From Pirellulaceae bacterium (GTDB lineage: Bacteria; Planctomycetota; Planctomycetia; Pirellulales; Pirellulaceae), in contig JABDKS010000546.1 in NCBI GenBank assembly GCA_013002105.1, positions 1-15,002 of the forward strand: a DNA stretch of 15,002 nucleotides, written 5' to 3'. Of this stretch, positions 1 to 8,494 are shown in pieces (positions within the stretch are counted from its first letter, which is position 1; every line of letters begins with the position of its first letter). The notes beneath the pieces are model-generated. The model saw nothing but the letters and a program-made list of their open reading frames with translations, did not search any database and was not told the origin of the DNA. The translations under genes were made by a program, and so were the position numbers.

Positions 1-1302
1 GATTACAAGGGACTGTCGAACATCGGAACGTGGTTCCTGGGACGCTTGCAAACCGAACGTGACAAAGCCCGCGTGCTGGAGGGACTCGAAGGCGCGGCCG
101 GACAAGCTGGTCAAGAATTTGACCGCAACAAAATGGAACAGACACTGGCCGGTCTGGGCAATCGCGTGTTCCTGATGAACAACGTCCACGATGGCTACCC
201 CACAACATTCCAAACCCGCTGGGCGATGTCTTTCCTGGCTGGTCCACTGGCTCGCGGCCAGATCAGCAAATTAATGGGACCTCGCAAGGCCGCAGCCGAA
301 GAGAAACGTGAAGAGAATCGCGAGGGTCGCAAGCAATCGATCGCCGACGAAGTGGCCGCGGCGACCCGCCCGATTCCACCCAACGGTATCGAGGAACGGT
401 TTTTGGCAACCACGATGGTTCCAGCACGCGATGCCAAATGCGTGTACCGCTCAGCATTGTTTGGCGAAGCATCGATGCACTTTGTCAAATCAACCGCCGA
501 TTTGGATTCGTGGCTTGATGCTCGGCGCCTGATGCGATGCGGAAGCGGATTCCCCGACGACATGTGGGATTCAAGCGATCCGTTGTCCGAGGACTTTGAA
601 TTACTGGACGAACCCGAAGACGATTTTGGATTCACTGATCTACCTGACGAACTGTGCAAAAAAGGCAAGTACCGAACCTACCGCGCTCGATTCAAAGACT
701 ATCTGTACCGCCACTGTTATCTGACGGTCTACAAAAGTCCGCTTCTGGGCAAATACGCCCCCGGCGGGTGTACCGAGGCAGAGGCGAAAGTGTTCTTTCA
801 ACAAAGTCTTCGTGAACAACGTGACGAAGCCACTGAGAAACTCCGTGATAAATACGCAACTAAAATCAAATCGCTGCAAAAGAAAATTCACTCGGCCGAA
901 GACCGCGTCGAACGCGAAGAAGCACAGTACGAACAAGCCAAACGATCGTCATGGATCAGCGTCGGATCGACCCTGATGGGCGCCCTGCTGGGCGGACGTC
1001 GCTCGGGAATCGGTACCGCAGCACGCGGTTTCGGTCGCGCATCACAACAAAAAGGCGACATCGAACGAGCCGCCGAGTCGCTGGAATTGCTGCAAGACGA
1101 CATGCGGGAGATGGAACGCGAGCTCCGCGACGAAATCGATGAACTGACCGAACAATACGAATCGGAAAAACTGGAATTGGAACCGATCGAAATCCCGCCC
1201 CGCAAAAGTGACCTCAAAGCCGAAGACGTCATGATTGTTTGGACGCCGTGGCAGATCGACGACGACGGGATCGCCACACCTCTGTTCGAATTGGGCGAAT
1301 GA
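1..1302 (+). CDS. HerA/DUF87-type ATP-binding protein, C-terminal part (5' end outside window)
   Basis: The reading frame is open from base 1, so this is the last 433 codons of a longer gene that ends at TGA 1300-1302. The first TTG (base 46) lies inside a conserved stretch (LSNIGTWFLGRLQTERDKAR at codons 5-24) and is not a real start. That stretch, followed by RVFLMNNVHDGYPTTFQTRW, resembles the end of the ATPase core in HerA/DUF87-type ATP-binding proteins, hexameric motor ATPases thought to act on DNA; the Walker motifs would lie upstream. Two charged, probably coiled-coil stretches (about codons 275-315 and 350-395) flank a Gly/Arg-rich linker (GALLGGRRSGIGTAARGFGR). This arrangement recurs in bacterial homologues of this type. 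An acidic segment of D and E residues lies near codons 190-215. The family is assigned from memory of these motifs; the substrate is unknown. Confidence 0.75.
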   Translation, partial: DYKGLSNIGTWFLGRLQTERDKARVLEGLEGAAGQAGQEFDRNKMEQTLAGLGNRVFLMNNVHDGYPTTFQTRWAMSFLAGPLARGQISKLMGPRKAAAEEKREENREGRKQSIADEVAAATRPIPPNGIEERFLATTMVPARDAKCVYRSALFGEASMHFVKSTADLDSWLDARRLMRCGSGFPDDMWDSSDPLSEDFELLDEPEDDFGFTDLPDELCKKGKYRTYRARFKDYLYRHCYLTVYKSPLLGKYAPGGCTEAEAKVFFQQSLREQRDEATEKLRDKYATKIKSLQKKIHSAEDRVEREEAQYEQAKRSSWISVGSTLMGALLGGRRSGIGTAARGFGRASQQKGDIERAAESLELLQDDMREMERELRDEIDELTEQYESEKLELEPIEIPPRKSDLKAEDVMIVWTPWQIDDDGIATPLFELGE

Positions 1303-1314
1303 TGCAGGCACTTT

Positions 1315-1336
1315 GGCCGGTGGGAACCGGCCCTAC
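1315..1336 (-). repeat. GTAG-headed palindrome (REP-like) between convergent genes
   Basis: A perfect 7-bp stem (GGCCGGT 1315-1321, loop GGGA, ACCGGCC 1326-1332) is followed on the plus strand by CTAC. On the minus strand it therefore reads GTAG + palindrome. It fills the 30-bp gap between two converging genes and could act as a transcription barrier, but there is no T-run on either side. The head shares its architecture with the palindromes near 4500, 10350, 10420 and 11600. The TAG stop of the methyltransferase (1335-1333) lies inside the GTAG head. Confidence 0.6.
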
Positions 1337-2142
1337 CCACGACCAACAGTCGATATTGCGATGAATCCGCCCGCTTTGCGTAACGAATCGGTTGTTTCGC
1401 TACCGTCAATCGATACCAAATGCATCGTTTCGATTTGCCAACCGCAGCACGACAAGCTCGACTGCAATTCGCGGCGCGAGAATCGATGCATGAACATTTT
1501 TTCCAGCCCACGATAGGCGTACGTTGCGTCGCCCAGTTCGTGATTTCTGTCGCCCAGCCAACGAAACCACGATCGCACCATCCGTGCCACGCCGCCTGGT
1601 TCGTGTAGTGCCGCCATGCGGTGGTGCACGTGGAGAATCAGCTTGCCACCGGGACGAACAATGCGTGCAACGTGACGGAGCATCGCGTTGCGATTCTCCC
1701 TGCCTTGAATCATCCCCAACGTGCTGAACAGGCACACGGCATGATCAATACTGTGGTCGGCAAAGCATTCCAATTGCACCAGGTTGGCTCGTACCGCGTG
1801 AACGCGGCTAAAGCCGAGCGACTGAGATTTATGGACCAAGACATCCAGCATTGGAGCACTTAAATCGACACCGACGACCGTGTAACCACGCTCGGCCAAA
1901 GCGATCGCCGTACGCCCGGTTCCACACCCCAAGTCCAAAACGATCTCGTCACGATCGTTGGGGGGACAAGGCAAAGTTTGTCGAACAATCTGATCGTCCA
2001 AGTCACATAGCGGAGTATCCGCCACAAAGTCGTCGTAATGGTCCGCGATCGTCCGCTCGTTGACGTATTCCCAAGTCCCTGCCGCGACACCGCGCGGCCG
2101 ACGCCAACCTGGGGGCCGTGTTGATTGCGGGGGCTGGTTCAA
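1333..2142 (-). CDS. Class I SAM-dependent methyltransferase
   Basis: A 269-residue protein with a class I Rossmann methyltransferase core. Motif I is VLDLGCGTGRTA (residues 68-79), the acidic end of strand 2 is GVDLS (D93), and the post-motif region VRPGGKLILHVHH (162-174) fits motif III. Such enzymes transfer a methyl group from S-adenosylmethionine; the acceptor cannot be read from the sequence. The start is a TTG at 2142 preceded by AGGAAGGG nine bases upstream, with an in-frame TAG just before that site, so no longer start is possible. The N-terminal 30 residues are Pro/Arg-rich. It is divergent from gap and shares a 196-bp promoter region with it; its Shine-Dalgarno sequence abuts the gap -10 candidate. 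No partner gene reveals its role. Confidence 0.85.
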   Translation of the reverse strand: MNQPPQSTRPPGWRRPRGVAAGTWEYVNERTIADHYDDFVADTPLCDLDDQIVRQTLPCPPNDRDEIVLDLGCGTGRTAIALAERGYTVVGVDLSAPMLDVLVHKSQSLGFSRVHAVRANLVQLECFADHSIDHAVCLFSTLGMIQGRENRNAMLRHVARIVRPGGKLILHVHHRMAALHEPGGVARMVRSWFRWLGDRNHELGDATYAYRGLEKMFMHRFSRRELQSSLSCCGWQIETMHLVSIDGSETTDSLRKAGGFIAISTVGRG

Positions 2143-2158
2143 AACGGTTGACCCTTCC

Positions 2159-2164
2159 TATAAT
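2159..2164 (+). promoter_or_regulatory. Candidate -10 box for gap
   Basis: A perfect TATAAT on the plus strand, 175 bases before the gap GTG start. The TTGACC at 2148-2153 is only 5 bases away, too close to be its -35 box. TTCAAA at 2138-2143 is 15 bases upstream and is a weak alternative. If real, the transcript would carry a leader of about 165-170 bases. Confidence 0.35.
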
Positions 2165-2209
2165 CTCGTCGCGTGAGCAGGCACCATACCGTACCGTCTC
2201 ACACCCTGA

Positions 2210-3334
<1,125 letters not shown>

Positions 3335-3383
3335 TCATCGATACCGCCGCTGACTTACCTCGGCACCTTTTGATCAAACCAAG

Positions 3384-3413
3384 GCTCGACGCACACGGCG
3401 TCGAGCTTTTTTT
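3384..3413 (+). terminator. Intrinsic (rho-independent) terminator of gap
   Basis: A perfect 9-bp GC-rich stem (GCTCGACGC 3384-3392 and GCGTCGAGC 3398-3406, loop ACACG) runs directly into seven T residues (3407-3413). It lies 50 bases past the gap stop codon in the right orientation. It is the cleanest intrinsic terminator in the window. Confidence 0.95.
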
Positions 3414-3787
3414 GTGGATTCATCCACGACGAATCCACGTCAGCGTTAGGATCTCGTCCATCCAGTCGCGTCGCGCCGACCACCGCGGCATGTCGTTCCG
3501 CAGAGTTGCTATCACCGATGTTCGGACTGGCCAATACTCCGATAAAACCTTGGCCAGCCAGTCGGATCGACCGTTGATCGCCCAATACCTGACGGTATTT
3601 CGCCACTATCGTGGGGGTAATAAATGAGTGGAGTTGATGGATCTGGTTGCCAGAAATGCGCAACGTAAAATTCTCTTCGACGCCCTCTTTTGCGTAATCG
3701 AATTGATTACGACGTTCAAAACCTGTTAATCTTCTACAGATCTCCCCTTCCCAAATTGAACGATTCGAAATGTACAGGTGGATGAAC
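3414..3787. other. Intergenic stretch without a convincing gene
   Basis: These 374 bases separate the gap terminator from the small exported-protein gene. A frame on the minus strand stays open from 4029 down to 3355 (224 codons). However, its 5' third overlaps the signal peptide gene, and its 3' end would run through the gap terminator, so I do not call it. Part of it (minus strand, about 3420-3610) has codon choice compatible with a real coding sequence, so a decayed gene remains possible. The final 150 bases are AT-richer and probably carry the promoter of the 3788 gene; no clear -35/-10 pair was found. Confidence 0.4.
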
Positions 3788-4402
3788 ATGAATATTTGCC
3801 GCAGCATCGCGTTGGTTTGTTTCAGTCTTTTGCTGGTCTTGTCCGCGTGCGAAAGCGTGACAGCGCAAACACGCATGACACTCTCGCAGTATCGTGCCGC
3901 GAAAGCTCGTGCCGCAAAACTACGTACGGCAAAATTCCGCCCCACCACTCGTGTCGCACCAAGCCGCTTCGCGTCCCCTGCTACTGACGCAGAACCAAAG
4001 CCCGAATCAAAACCAGATGCTTCAACCATTGCTCAAGACAAAATCCCCGATGCAGTGTTGCAAACCGATCGCGGGACCGAACTGGCCGAACAGTTAAGGA
4101 TGCTGCGTTACAACGAATCCACCTTGGGGTCCAAACACCCTGCAATGGAAACCGTGCGTGAACAGATCGCCGACATCAAAGACGAATTGGATTCGTTAGC
4201 GTCGGATTTTCGGCCGGAAGATGGGACAACGGTGACCGTCGATGAAACGACGCCGCGATCCTTGGCCCAGTTGAGCGAACTAGACTTGCGACAACTCGTG
4301 CTTCGATTGTCGACGGACGTGTCTACTTTGCGTGACCGGATCAGCGAACTCGAATCAGAACAGGGCAGAATCAGCACTCGCGAAGAGTCCGGGCGCAAAT
4401 AA
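3788..4402 (+). CDS. Small exported protein or lipoprotein, function unknown
   Basis: A 204-residue protein of no recognised family. Residues 1-20 form a signal sequence (MNICRSIALVCFSLLLVLSA). LSAC at 18-21 fits a lipobox, with Cys21 as the lipidated residue. Cleavage after VTA (about residue 26) by signal peptidase I is the alternative. An Ala/Arg/Lys-rich stretch follows (YRAAKARAAKLRTAK). The middle segment STLGSKHPAMETVREQIADI resembles the coiled-coil region of Wzz/GumC-like chain-length proteins, and the C-terminal 60 residues are heptad-like (LSTDVSTLRDRISELESEQ). ATG 3788 is preferred to the in-frame ATGs at 3770 and 3782 because AGGTGG ends six bases before it. A gene of this type with no partner in view gives no hint of a pathway. 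Confidence 0.6.
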   Translation: MNICRSIALVCFSLLLVLSACESVTAQTRMTLSQYRAAKARAAKLRTAKFRPTTRVAPSRFASPATDAEPKPESKPDASTIAQDKIPDAVLQTDRGTELAEQLRMLRYNESTLGSKHPAMETVREQIADIKDELDSLASDFRPEDGTTVTVDETTPRSLAQLSELDLRQLVLRLSTDVSTLRDRISELESEQGRISTREESGRK

Positions 4403-4441
4403 CACGCCGGACCTCCTGGTGAACTGACCGCCAAGCGAATT

Positions 4442-4454
4442 GGACTGCTAGTCC
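4442..4454. repeat. Short palindrome abutting the first GTAG repeat
   Basis: GGACT-GCT-AGTCC forms a 5-bp stem ending one base before the GTAG head of the first copy of the following array. The arms match the core of the AACGGACT palindromes near 10350, so this may be a decayed copy of that second family. Five base pairs is too short to be sure. Confidence 0.35.
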
Positions 4455-4560
4455 GTAGGCCAGGACCTGTCCTGGCGCAACATTGTCTGTCCGTAGGCCA
4501 GGACCTGTCCTGGCGCAACTTTGTCTGTCCGTAGGCCAGGACCTGTCCTGGCGCAACATT
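4451..4560 (+). repeat. Three tandem GTAG-headed palindromes, 38-bp period
   Basis: Three identical 22-bp elements lie at 4455-4476, 4493-4514 and 4531-4552. Each is GTAG followed by the perfect palindrome GCCAGGAC-CT-GTCCTGGC. Each is preceded by GTCC. The 16-bp spacers (GCAACATTGTCTGTCC and a one-base variant with CTT for CAT) are nearly identical, so the whole 38-bp unit was amplified. The third copy is followed by only 8 bases of spacer before an inverted copy. The GTAG head plus hairpin matches known REP elements. The array lies between the stops of two convergent genes and may also end their transcripts. Confidence 0.9.
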
Positions 4561-4582
4561 GCCAGGACAGGTCCTGGCCTAC
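4561..4582 (-). repeat. Inverted copy of the GTAG-headed palindrome
   Basis: An exact reverse complement of the 22-bp unit (palindrome GCCAGGAC-AG-GTCCTGGC followed by CTAC). It lies 8 bases after the third direct copy. The pair is tail to tail and could fold into one long hairpin, an arrangement seen in REP-element clusters called BIMEs. Confidence 0.9.
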
Positions 4583-4694
4583 GACTATGACTGGCCTAAG
4601 ACTACTACGACTGTCGGCCCGCTGGGCCCCGACGTTGCGGTCCCCATCAAGTCGACTCCCCAATCGGGATTCACCGCGCTGGCGACCGCGTTGC

Positions 4695-4714
4695 ACGATT
4701 CACTTACGAATCGT
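4695..4714 (-). terminator. Hairpin spanning the gyrA stop codon, possible weak terminator
   Basis: ACGATTC and GAATCGT make a perfect 7-bp stem around a 6-base loop that contains most of the gyrA TAA stop (4706-4704). No T-run follows on the minus strand, so it is at best a weak or factor-assisted terminator, or an mRNA 3'-end stabiliser. Confidence 0.3.
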
Positions 4715-7526
4715 CGCCGGACGATTGGTCATCGGCCGCGGAATCATCTGACGATGAGTCATCGACATCGGACTCGCTTGATTCGCTTGATGCCGATGCT
4801 TCTTCGACCGATGCGTCTGCCGCTGCGACCGCTGCATCCACCGTCACTTCGGCACCCGCTTCGACGCCCTCTTCACTTTCTTCGGCCGGAACTCGCACGA
4901 TCGCAATCAGACTGTCACCGTCGTCGACATTCATGATCCGCACGCCTTGGGTGTTTCGACCAATCGTGTTGATGTCTCCCGCCGAGATCCGCTGAATTTT
5001 TCCTTTGGCCGTCATCATGAACACCTCATCGGCATCGGCGACGCGCGCGATTCCGACGACGCTGCCGTTTCGCTTGCTGGTGCGGATATCCCGCAGGCCT
5101 TTGCCGCCCCGCTTCTGAGTTCGATATCGGGCGCTGGAACTTGTTTCTTCTTCGCTCTCGTCGCCGCCGGAATCAGCGTTGGGTCCAAACGGCGTCCGTT
5201 TGCCATAACCGTTTTCGCAAACCGTCAGCAAAGTCGCATCGGGATCGGCAACCACCATTCCGACAACACGGTCGTCGCCGACCAGCGAAATGCCTTTGAC
5301 GCCGGATGTATTTCGGCCCATTGGACGCGAATCCGACTCTCGGAATCGAATGGCCATCCCCGATGCGGTGACCAGGATCACTTCGTCACCCGGTCCGACC
5401 ACGGCCGCATCGACCAGCTCGTCCCCTTCGCGCAGCTTGATCGCGATAATGCCTCCACGTTTTGGTCGACTGTAAGCTTCCAATGGCGTTTTCTTGACCA
5501 AGCCGCTGCGGGTCGCCATCACGCCGTAGTAGCCTTCCTGGTTGAAATCGCGGATTGCCAAACACTCGGCGATCTTTTCATCCGGCTCCAGATTCAGCAG
5601 GTTCACGATCGCACGCCCCTTGCTGTCTCGAGCCAGCTGCGGCAAATCGTAGACTTTTTGCCAGCGAACCTTCCCGGCCGTTGTCAAAAACAACAGATAC
5701 GCATGCGTGCTGGCGACAAACAAGTGCTCGATCGGATCTTCTTCGTCCGTCTTGGCACCTTTGAGCCCCTTACCGCCACGTCGCTGCGTGTTGTAGACAC
5801 TCGACGGCGTGCGTTTGATGTAACCTTGATGACTGATCGATACGACCATCGTTTCTTCGGTGATCAGATCTTCCAGATCGATGTTACCGATCTCTTCCAT
5901 GCTGATCTCGGTGCGTCGCTTGTCACCGAAGCGACGTTTCATCTCCTCCAGATCTTCCTTGATGATGTTGTAGATTCGTTGCTGATCCCCCAGGATGTCC
6001 AGGTAATCGGCGATCTCCTCCAGCAGCGCCTTGTGCTCATCCTGCAGTTTTTCTTGCTCCAAGTTGACCAATTGGCCCAACCGCATACGCAAGATCTCGT
6101 CGGTCTGAACACTCGTCAGTGTGTACTCTTCGGCTTCGCCACGCTCCATCTGGAACTGCTTGAATCCCTCGTCACCGAGCGCGCGTTTCATCAATGCCGA
6201 TGGACAAGCGATTCCCATCAGCCGCTCTTTGGCTTCGGGCTGCGTGCGACTTTCGCGAATCGTCTTGATGATTTCATCGATATTCGCAAGCGCCAACAAC
6301 AGACCTTCGACGCTGTGTTTGCGTCGACGGGCGCGAGCTAACAAGAATTGCGTCCGGCGACGGATCACATTGACGCGGTGACGGATGAATTCCGTCAACA
6401 TTTCCTTCAACGTCAATTCCCGCGGCTTGCCGTCGACCAACGCCAAAAAGATCAACGAAAACGTGTCTTGCAGCGGCGAAAACTGATACAGCTGATTCAA
6501 AATCACATCAGGATCTTCGTTGCGTTTGAGCTCAATGACCAAACGCACCGGTTCCTTCAAATCGCTTTCGTCGCGGATCCCCGAGATCCCTTTGATCTTA
6601 TCACCGTTGACCAAAGCCGCGATTTTCTCGACCACTCGATCGCGATACTGTTGGTAGGGAATCTCGTTCACGATGATCCGCGAACGGTTGCCCTTCATCT
6701 CTTCGATTTTGCATTTCGCACGAACGATAATCGTGCTTCGACCGGTCAGGTAACCGCGGCGAATTCCCGCGCGACCACAAATGATTCCACCGGTCGGAAA
6801 ATCGGGACCCGGAACGATCTCGAACAGTTCCTCGTTGGTCGTCTCGGGTTCATCAATCAGTTTGATGACCGCGTCACAAATCTCCGTTGGATTGTGCGGC
6901 GGAATGCTGGTCGCCATCCCAACGGCGATTCCACCGGATCCGTTGATCAACAGATTCGGAAACTTGCTCGGCAGAACGGTTGGTTCCGTGCGGGCTTCGT
7001 CATAGGTCGGAACATAATCGACCGTATCCAATTTCAGGTCGTCCAACATCGCTGCAGCGACCGGACTCAAGCGAGCTTCCGTATATCGCATCGCAGCTGG
7101 CGGCAGTCCGGCGACGCTACCAAAGTTCCCCTGTTTGTCGATCAGCAATCGACGCAAGTTCCATTCTTGCGCCATCCGCACGAGCGTCGGATAGATCACG
7201 CTTTCACCGTGCGGGTGATAGTTACCCGACGTGTCGCCAGAGATCTTGGCGCATTTAACGCGCTTCGATCCTGGACCGAGGTTCAAGTCGTTCATGGCGA
7301 CCAAAATTCGCCGCTGACTTGGTTTCAATCCATCGCGGACATCCGGCAGCGCGCGGCTGACAATCACGCTCATCGCGTAAGTCAGATAACTCTCGCGCAG
7401 CTCGTCTTCGATCGGAAGATCCAGCATGCGAAATGCACCGGCGCCACCACTGTTGCCGCCCTGGCCCTCACCCTCGGGTGATGTGCCTTCCTCTTCGCCG
7501 TTTTCGTTGTTTTCTTCGTCTGCCAA
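4704..7526 (-). CDS. gyrA: DNA gyrase subunit A
   Basis: Breakage-reunion subunit of gyrase, which with GyrB introduces negative supercoils using ATP. The protein has 940 residues, somewhat longer than the E. coli 875. The core starts at [18 protein letters not shown] (36-53). The catalytic tyrosine is Y148 in AAMRYTE. The GyrA-box QRRGGKG at 581-587 marks gyrase rather than topoisomerase IV, and a second box-like QKRGGKG lies at 804-810 in the C-terminal propeller. Extras are a 34-residue acidic/Gly-rich N-terminal leader, an acidic insert at about 783-799 and a 60-residue Ser/Asp/Glu-rich tail. In the quinolone region the sequence is HGESVIYPT, so the E. coli Ser83 equivalent is kept (S109) but the Asp87 equivalent is Pro113. 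The start is TTG 7526 with AGGA seven bases upstream and an in-frame TAG just before. No gyrB is nearby. Confidence 0.97.
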   Translation of the reverse strand: MADEENNENGEEEGTSPEGEGQGGNSGGAGAFRMLDLPIEDELRESYLTYAMSVIVSRALPDVRDGLKPSQRRILVAMNDLNLGPGSKRVKCAKISGDTSGNYHPHGESVIYPTLVRMAQEWNLRRLLIDKQGNFGSVAGLPPAAMRYTEARLSPVAAAMLDDLKLDTVDYVPTYDEARTEPTVLPSKFPNLLINGSGGIAVGMATSIPPHNPTEICDAVIKLIDEPETTNEELFEIVPGPDFPTGGIICGRAGIRRGYLTGRSTIIVRAKCKIEEMKGNRSRIIVNEIPYQQYRDRVVEKIAALVNGDKIKGISGIRDESDLKEPVRLVIELKRNEDPDVILNQLYQFSPLQDTFSLIFLALVDGKPRELTLKEMLTEFIRHRVNVIRRRTQFLLARARRRKHSVEGLLLALANIDEIIKTIRESRTQPEAKERLMGIACPSALMKRALGDEGFKQFQMERGEAEEYTLTSVQTDEILRMRLGQLVNLEQEKLQDEHKALLEEIADYLDILGDQQRIYNIIKEDLEEMKRRFGDKRRTEISMEEIGNIDLEDLITEETMVVSISHQGYIKRTPSSVYNTQRRGGKGLKGAKTDEEDPIEHLFVASTHAYLLFLTTAGKVRWQKVYDLPQLARDSKGRAIVNLLNLEPDEKIAECLAIRDFNQEGYYGVMATRSGLVKKTPLEAYSRPKRGGIIAIKLREGDELVDAAVVGPGDEVILVTASGMAIRFRESDSRPMGRNTSGVKGISLVGDDRVVGMVVADPDATLLTVCENGYGKRTPFGPNADSGGDESEEETSSSARYRTQKRGGKGLRDIRTSKRNGSVVGIARVADADEVFMMTAKGKIQRISAGDINTIGRNTQGVRIMNVDDGDSLIAIVRVPAEESEEGVEAGAEVTVDAAVAAADASVEEASASSESSESDVDDSSSDDSAADDQSSGDDS

Positions 7527-7592
7527 CGTCGTTTCCTAGCTGTATCGAGCGGCCGAAAATAGCCCGTTTTTTCCGGTAAAAACCAAGCTCGT

Positions 7593-7621
7593 AGTCTACC
7601 ATTTGCACCCCCTGATCACAA
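7593..7621 (-). promoter_or_regulatory. Candidate gyrA promoter
   Basis: On the minus strand TTGTGA (7621-7616) and TAGACT (7598-7593) are separated by exactly 17 bases. Each matches four of six positions of the sigma-70 consensus. The predicted start point is about 60 bases before the gyrA TTG. This is pattern matching only. Confidence 0.3.
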
Positions 7622-7644
7622 CGACCCACACCATTGTGGGCGTT
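7620..7644. promoter_or_regulatory. Hairpin in the gyrA/MOSC intergenic region
   Basis: CCCACA-CCAT-TGTGGG is a perfect 6-bp stem. It is extended by AACG pairing with CGTT after a single bulged A (7624). It overlaps the candidate gyrA -35 box, so it could be an operator-like site as well as an RNA fold. No known binding motif was recognised. Confidence 0.3.
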
Positions 7645-7731
7645 GCCGCAAAGCGTTGCCTGACAGATACTTACAACGCCACTTTTGGGGCCTTTTCCAG
7701 GCCACCTCGATGGCCGGTTGGGGAGGCCGAT

Positions 7732-8376
7732 TTGATCACAATCCAGAGCATCCAAATGGGCCAAGTGGTGACCGAGGGCGACCCTGAATCCAACCAAATC
7801 AGCGACCGTCGTTGGACCACCGGTTTCTACAAAAAACCCGTCGACGCTCATGTCACGGTCGAAACGCTGGGAATCGTCGGCGATGCTGTCGCCGATACCC
7901 GGCATCACGGTGGCCCCGACAAAGCGATCCTTTGCTACGCCGCCGAGCATTACCAAAACTGGGTCGCCGAACATCCCGAACTTCCGATGTCCGGCGGGGC
8001 TTTGGGTGAGAATCTGACGATTGCCGGTGTGACCGAAACCGACATCTGCATCGGTGACCGTTTTGCCGTGGGATCCTGCCAGGTGCAAGTCAGCCAACCT
8101 CGCCAGCCCTGTTGGAAAATCTCAAGACGCTGGGGCGTCAAGACATTGACCAAGGAGGTGACCCAAACGGGCCGAACCGGTTGGTATGTCCGTGTCCTCC
8201 AAACAGGCGAACTATCACCCGGTGATGAACTGCGATTACTCGATCGCCCGCATCCGGATTGGCCGGTCGCCCGAGCCAACGATGTGATGTTCGGCCGCGA
8301 AAATGATCGCATGGCAGTCTTCCAACTCATGAATCTTCCCGAACTCGCACCGGCTTGGAAGGCGGACATCGCATGA
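7732..8376 (+). CDS. MOSC domain-containing protein (YiiM-like)
   Basis: A 214-residue protein with the MOSC fold, shared by the C-terminal domain of molybdenum cofactor sulfurases and by stand-alone proteins such as YiiM (linked in E. coli to detoxifying hydroxylaminopurines). The conserved features are RHHGGPDKAI (57-66), GGALGENL (88-95) and the motif SQPRQPCWK (121-129). Its Cys127 is the likely catalytic or sulfur-carrying residue, and the C-terminal TGWYVRVLQTG fits the YiiM type. The start is TTG 7732, with GGAGG at 7722-7726 five bases upstream. Upstream codons in the same frame are not family-like, and ATG 7756 would clip the first strand. moaA lies 4 kb away on the other strand, so a cofactor link is only suggestive. 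Confidence 0.85.
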   Translation: MITIQSIQMGQVVTEGDPESNQISDRRWTTGFYKKPVDAHVTVETLGIVGDAVADTRHHGGPDKAILCYAAEHYQNWVAEHPELPMSGGALGENLTIAGVTETDICIGDRFAVGSCQVQVSQPRQPCWKISRRWGVKTLTKEVTQTGRTGWYVRVLQTGELSPGDELRLLDRPHPDWPVARANDVMFGRENDRMAVFQLMNLPELAPAWKADIA

Positions 8377-8494
8377 TCGGCGCCACCGGTCCCCCCCGAC
8401 GAGCCCAGAAATCGGATAAGCTGAAATCCGGCTTTCTCGGCCCGACGCGTTCCATTTCCAAGTCCTATTTCTCATCGGGTCACCCGGACTGATC
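8377..8494. other. Short gap before the CbxX-type gene
   Basis: A 118-bp gap between two plus-strand genes. A weak inverted repeat (CGGAT and ATCCG around an 8-base loop, near 8412-8429) is the only structure seen. No clear promoter, and no strong Shine-Dalgarno sequence before ATG 8495. Confidence 0.35.

Larger units (their letters stand above)
7527..7731. other. Divergent promoter region between gyrA and the MOSC gene
   Basis: A 205-bp gap between two divergent genes, each starting with TTG. It holds the gyrA Shine-Dalgarno sequence (AGGA on minus, 7537-7534), a candidate gyrA promoter, a hairpin at 7620-7644 and, at its right end, the GGAGG (7722-7726) of the MOSC gene. The MOSC frame is open through much of the gap, but nothing there resembles the family. 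Confidence 0.6.

Noticed and set aside
888..1511. Minus-strand open frame of 207 codons over the HerA-type gene end
   Set aside because: Ser/Arg-rich shadow of a real coding frame, overlapping two supported genes.
4451..4582. CRISPR array
   Set aside because: The 38-bp period has near-identical spacers, the repeat is a perfect palindrome, one copy is inverted and there are no cas genes.
4616..4628. GGCCC-GCT-GGGCC hairpin as a gyrA terminator
   Set aside because: Only 5 bp, no T-run on either strand, 75 bases past the stop; not distinguishable from chance in GC-rich DNA.
4947..7481. Two long plus-strand open frames (464 and 377 codons) opposite gyrA
   Set aside because: They are the antisense of a full-length gyrase gene with all motifs in place; their translations show no family features and no ribosome site.
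7603..7731. Longer MOSC protein starting at 7603
   Set aside because: The extra 43 residues are not family-like and TTG 7732 has a GGAGG five bases upstream.
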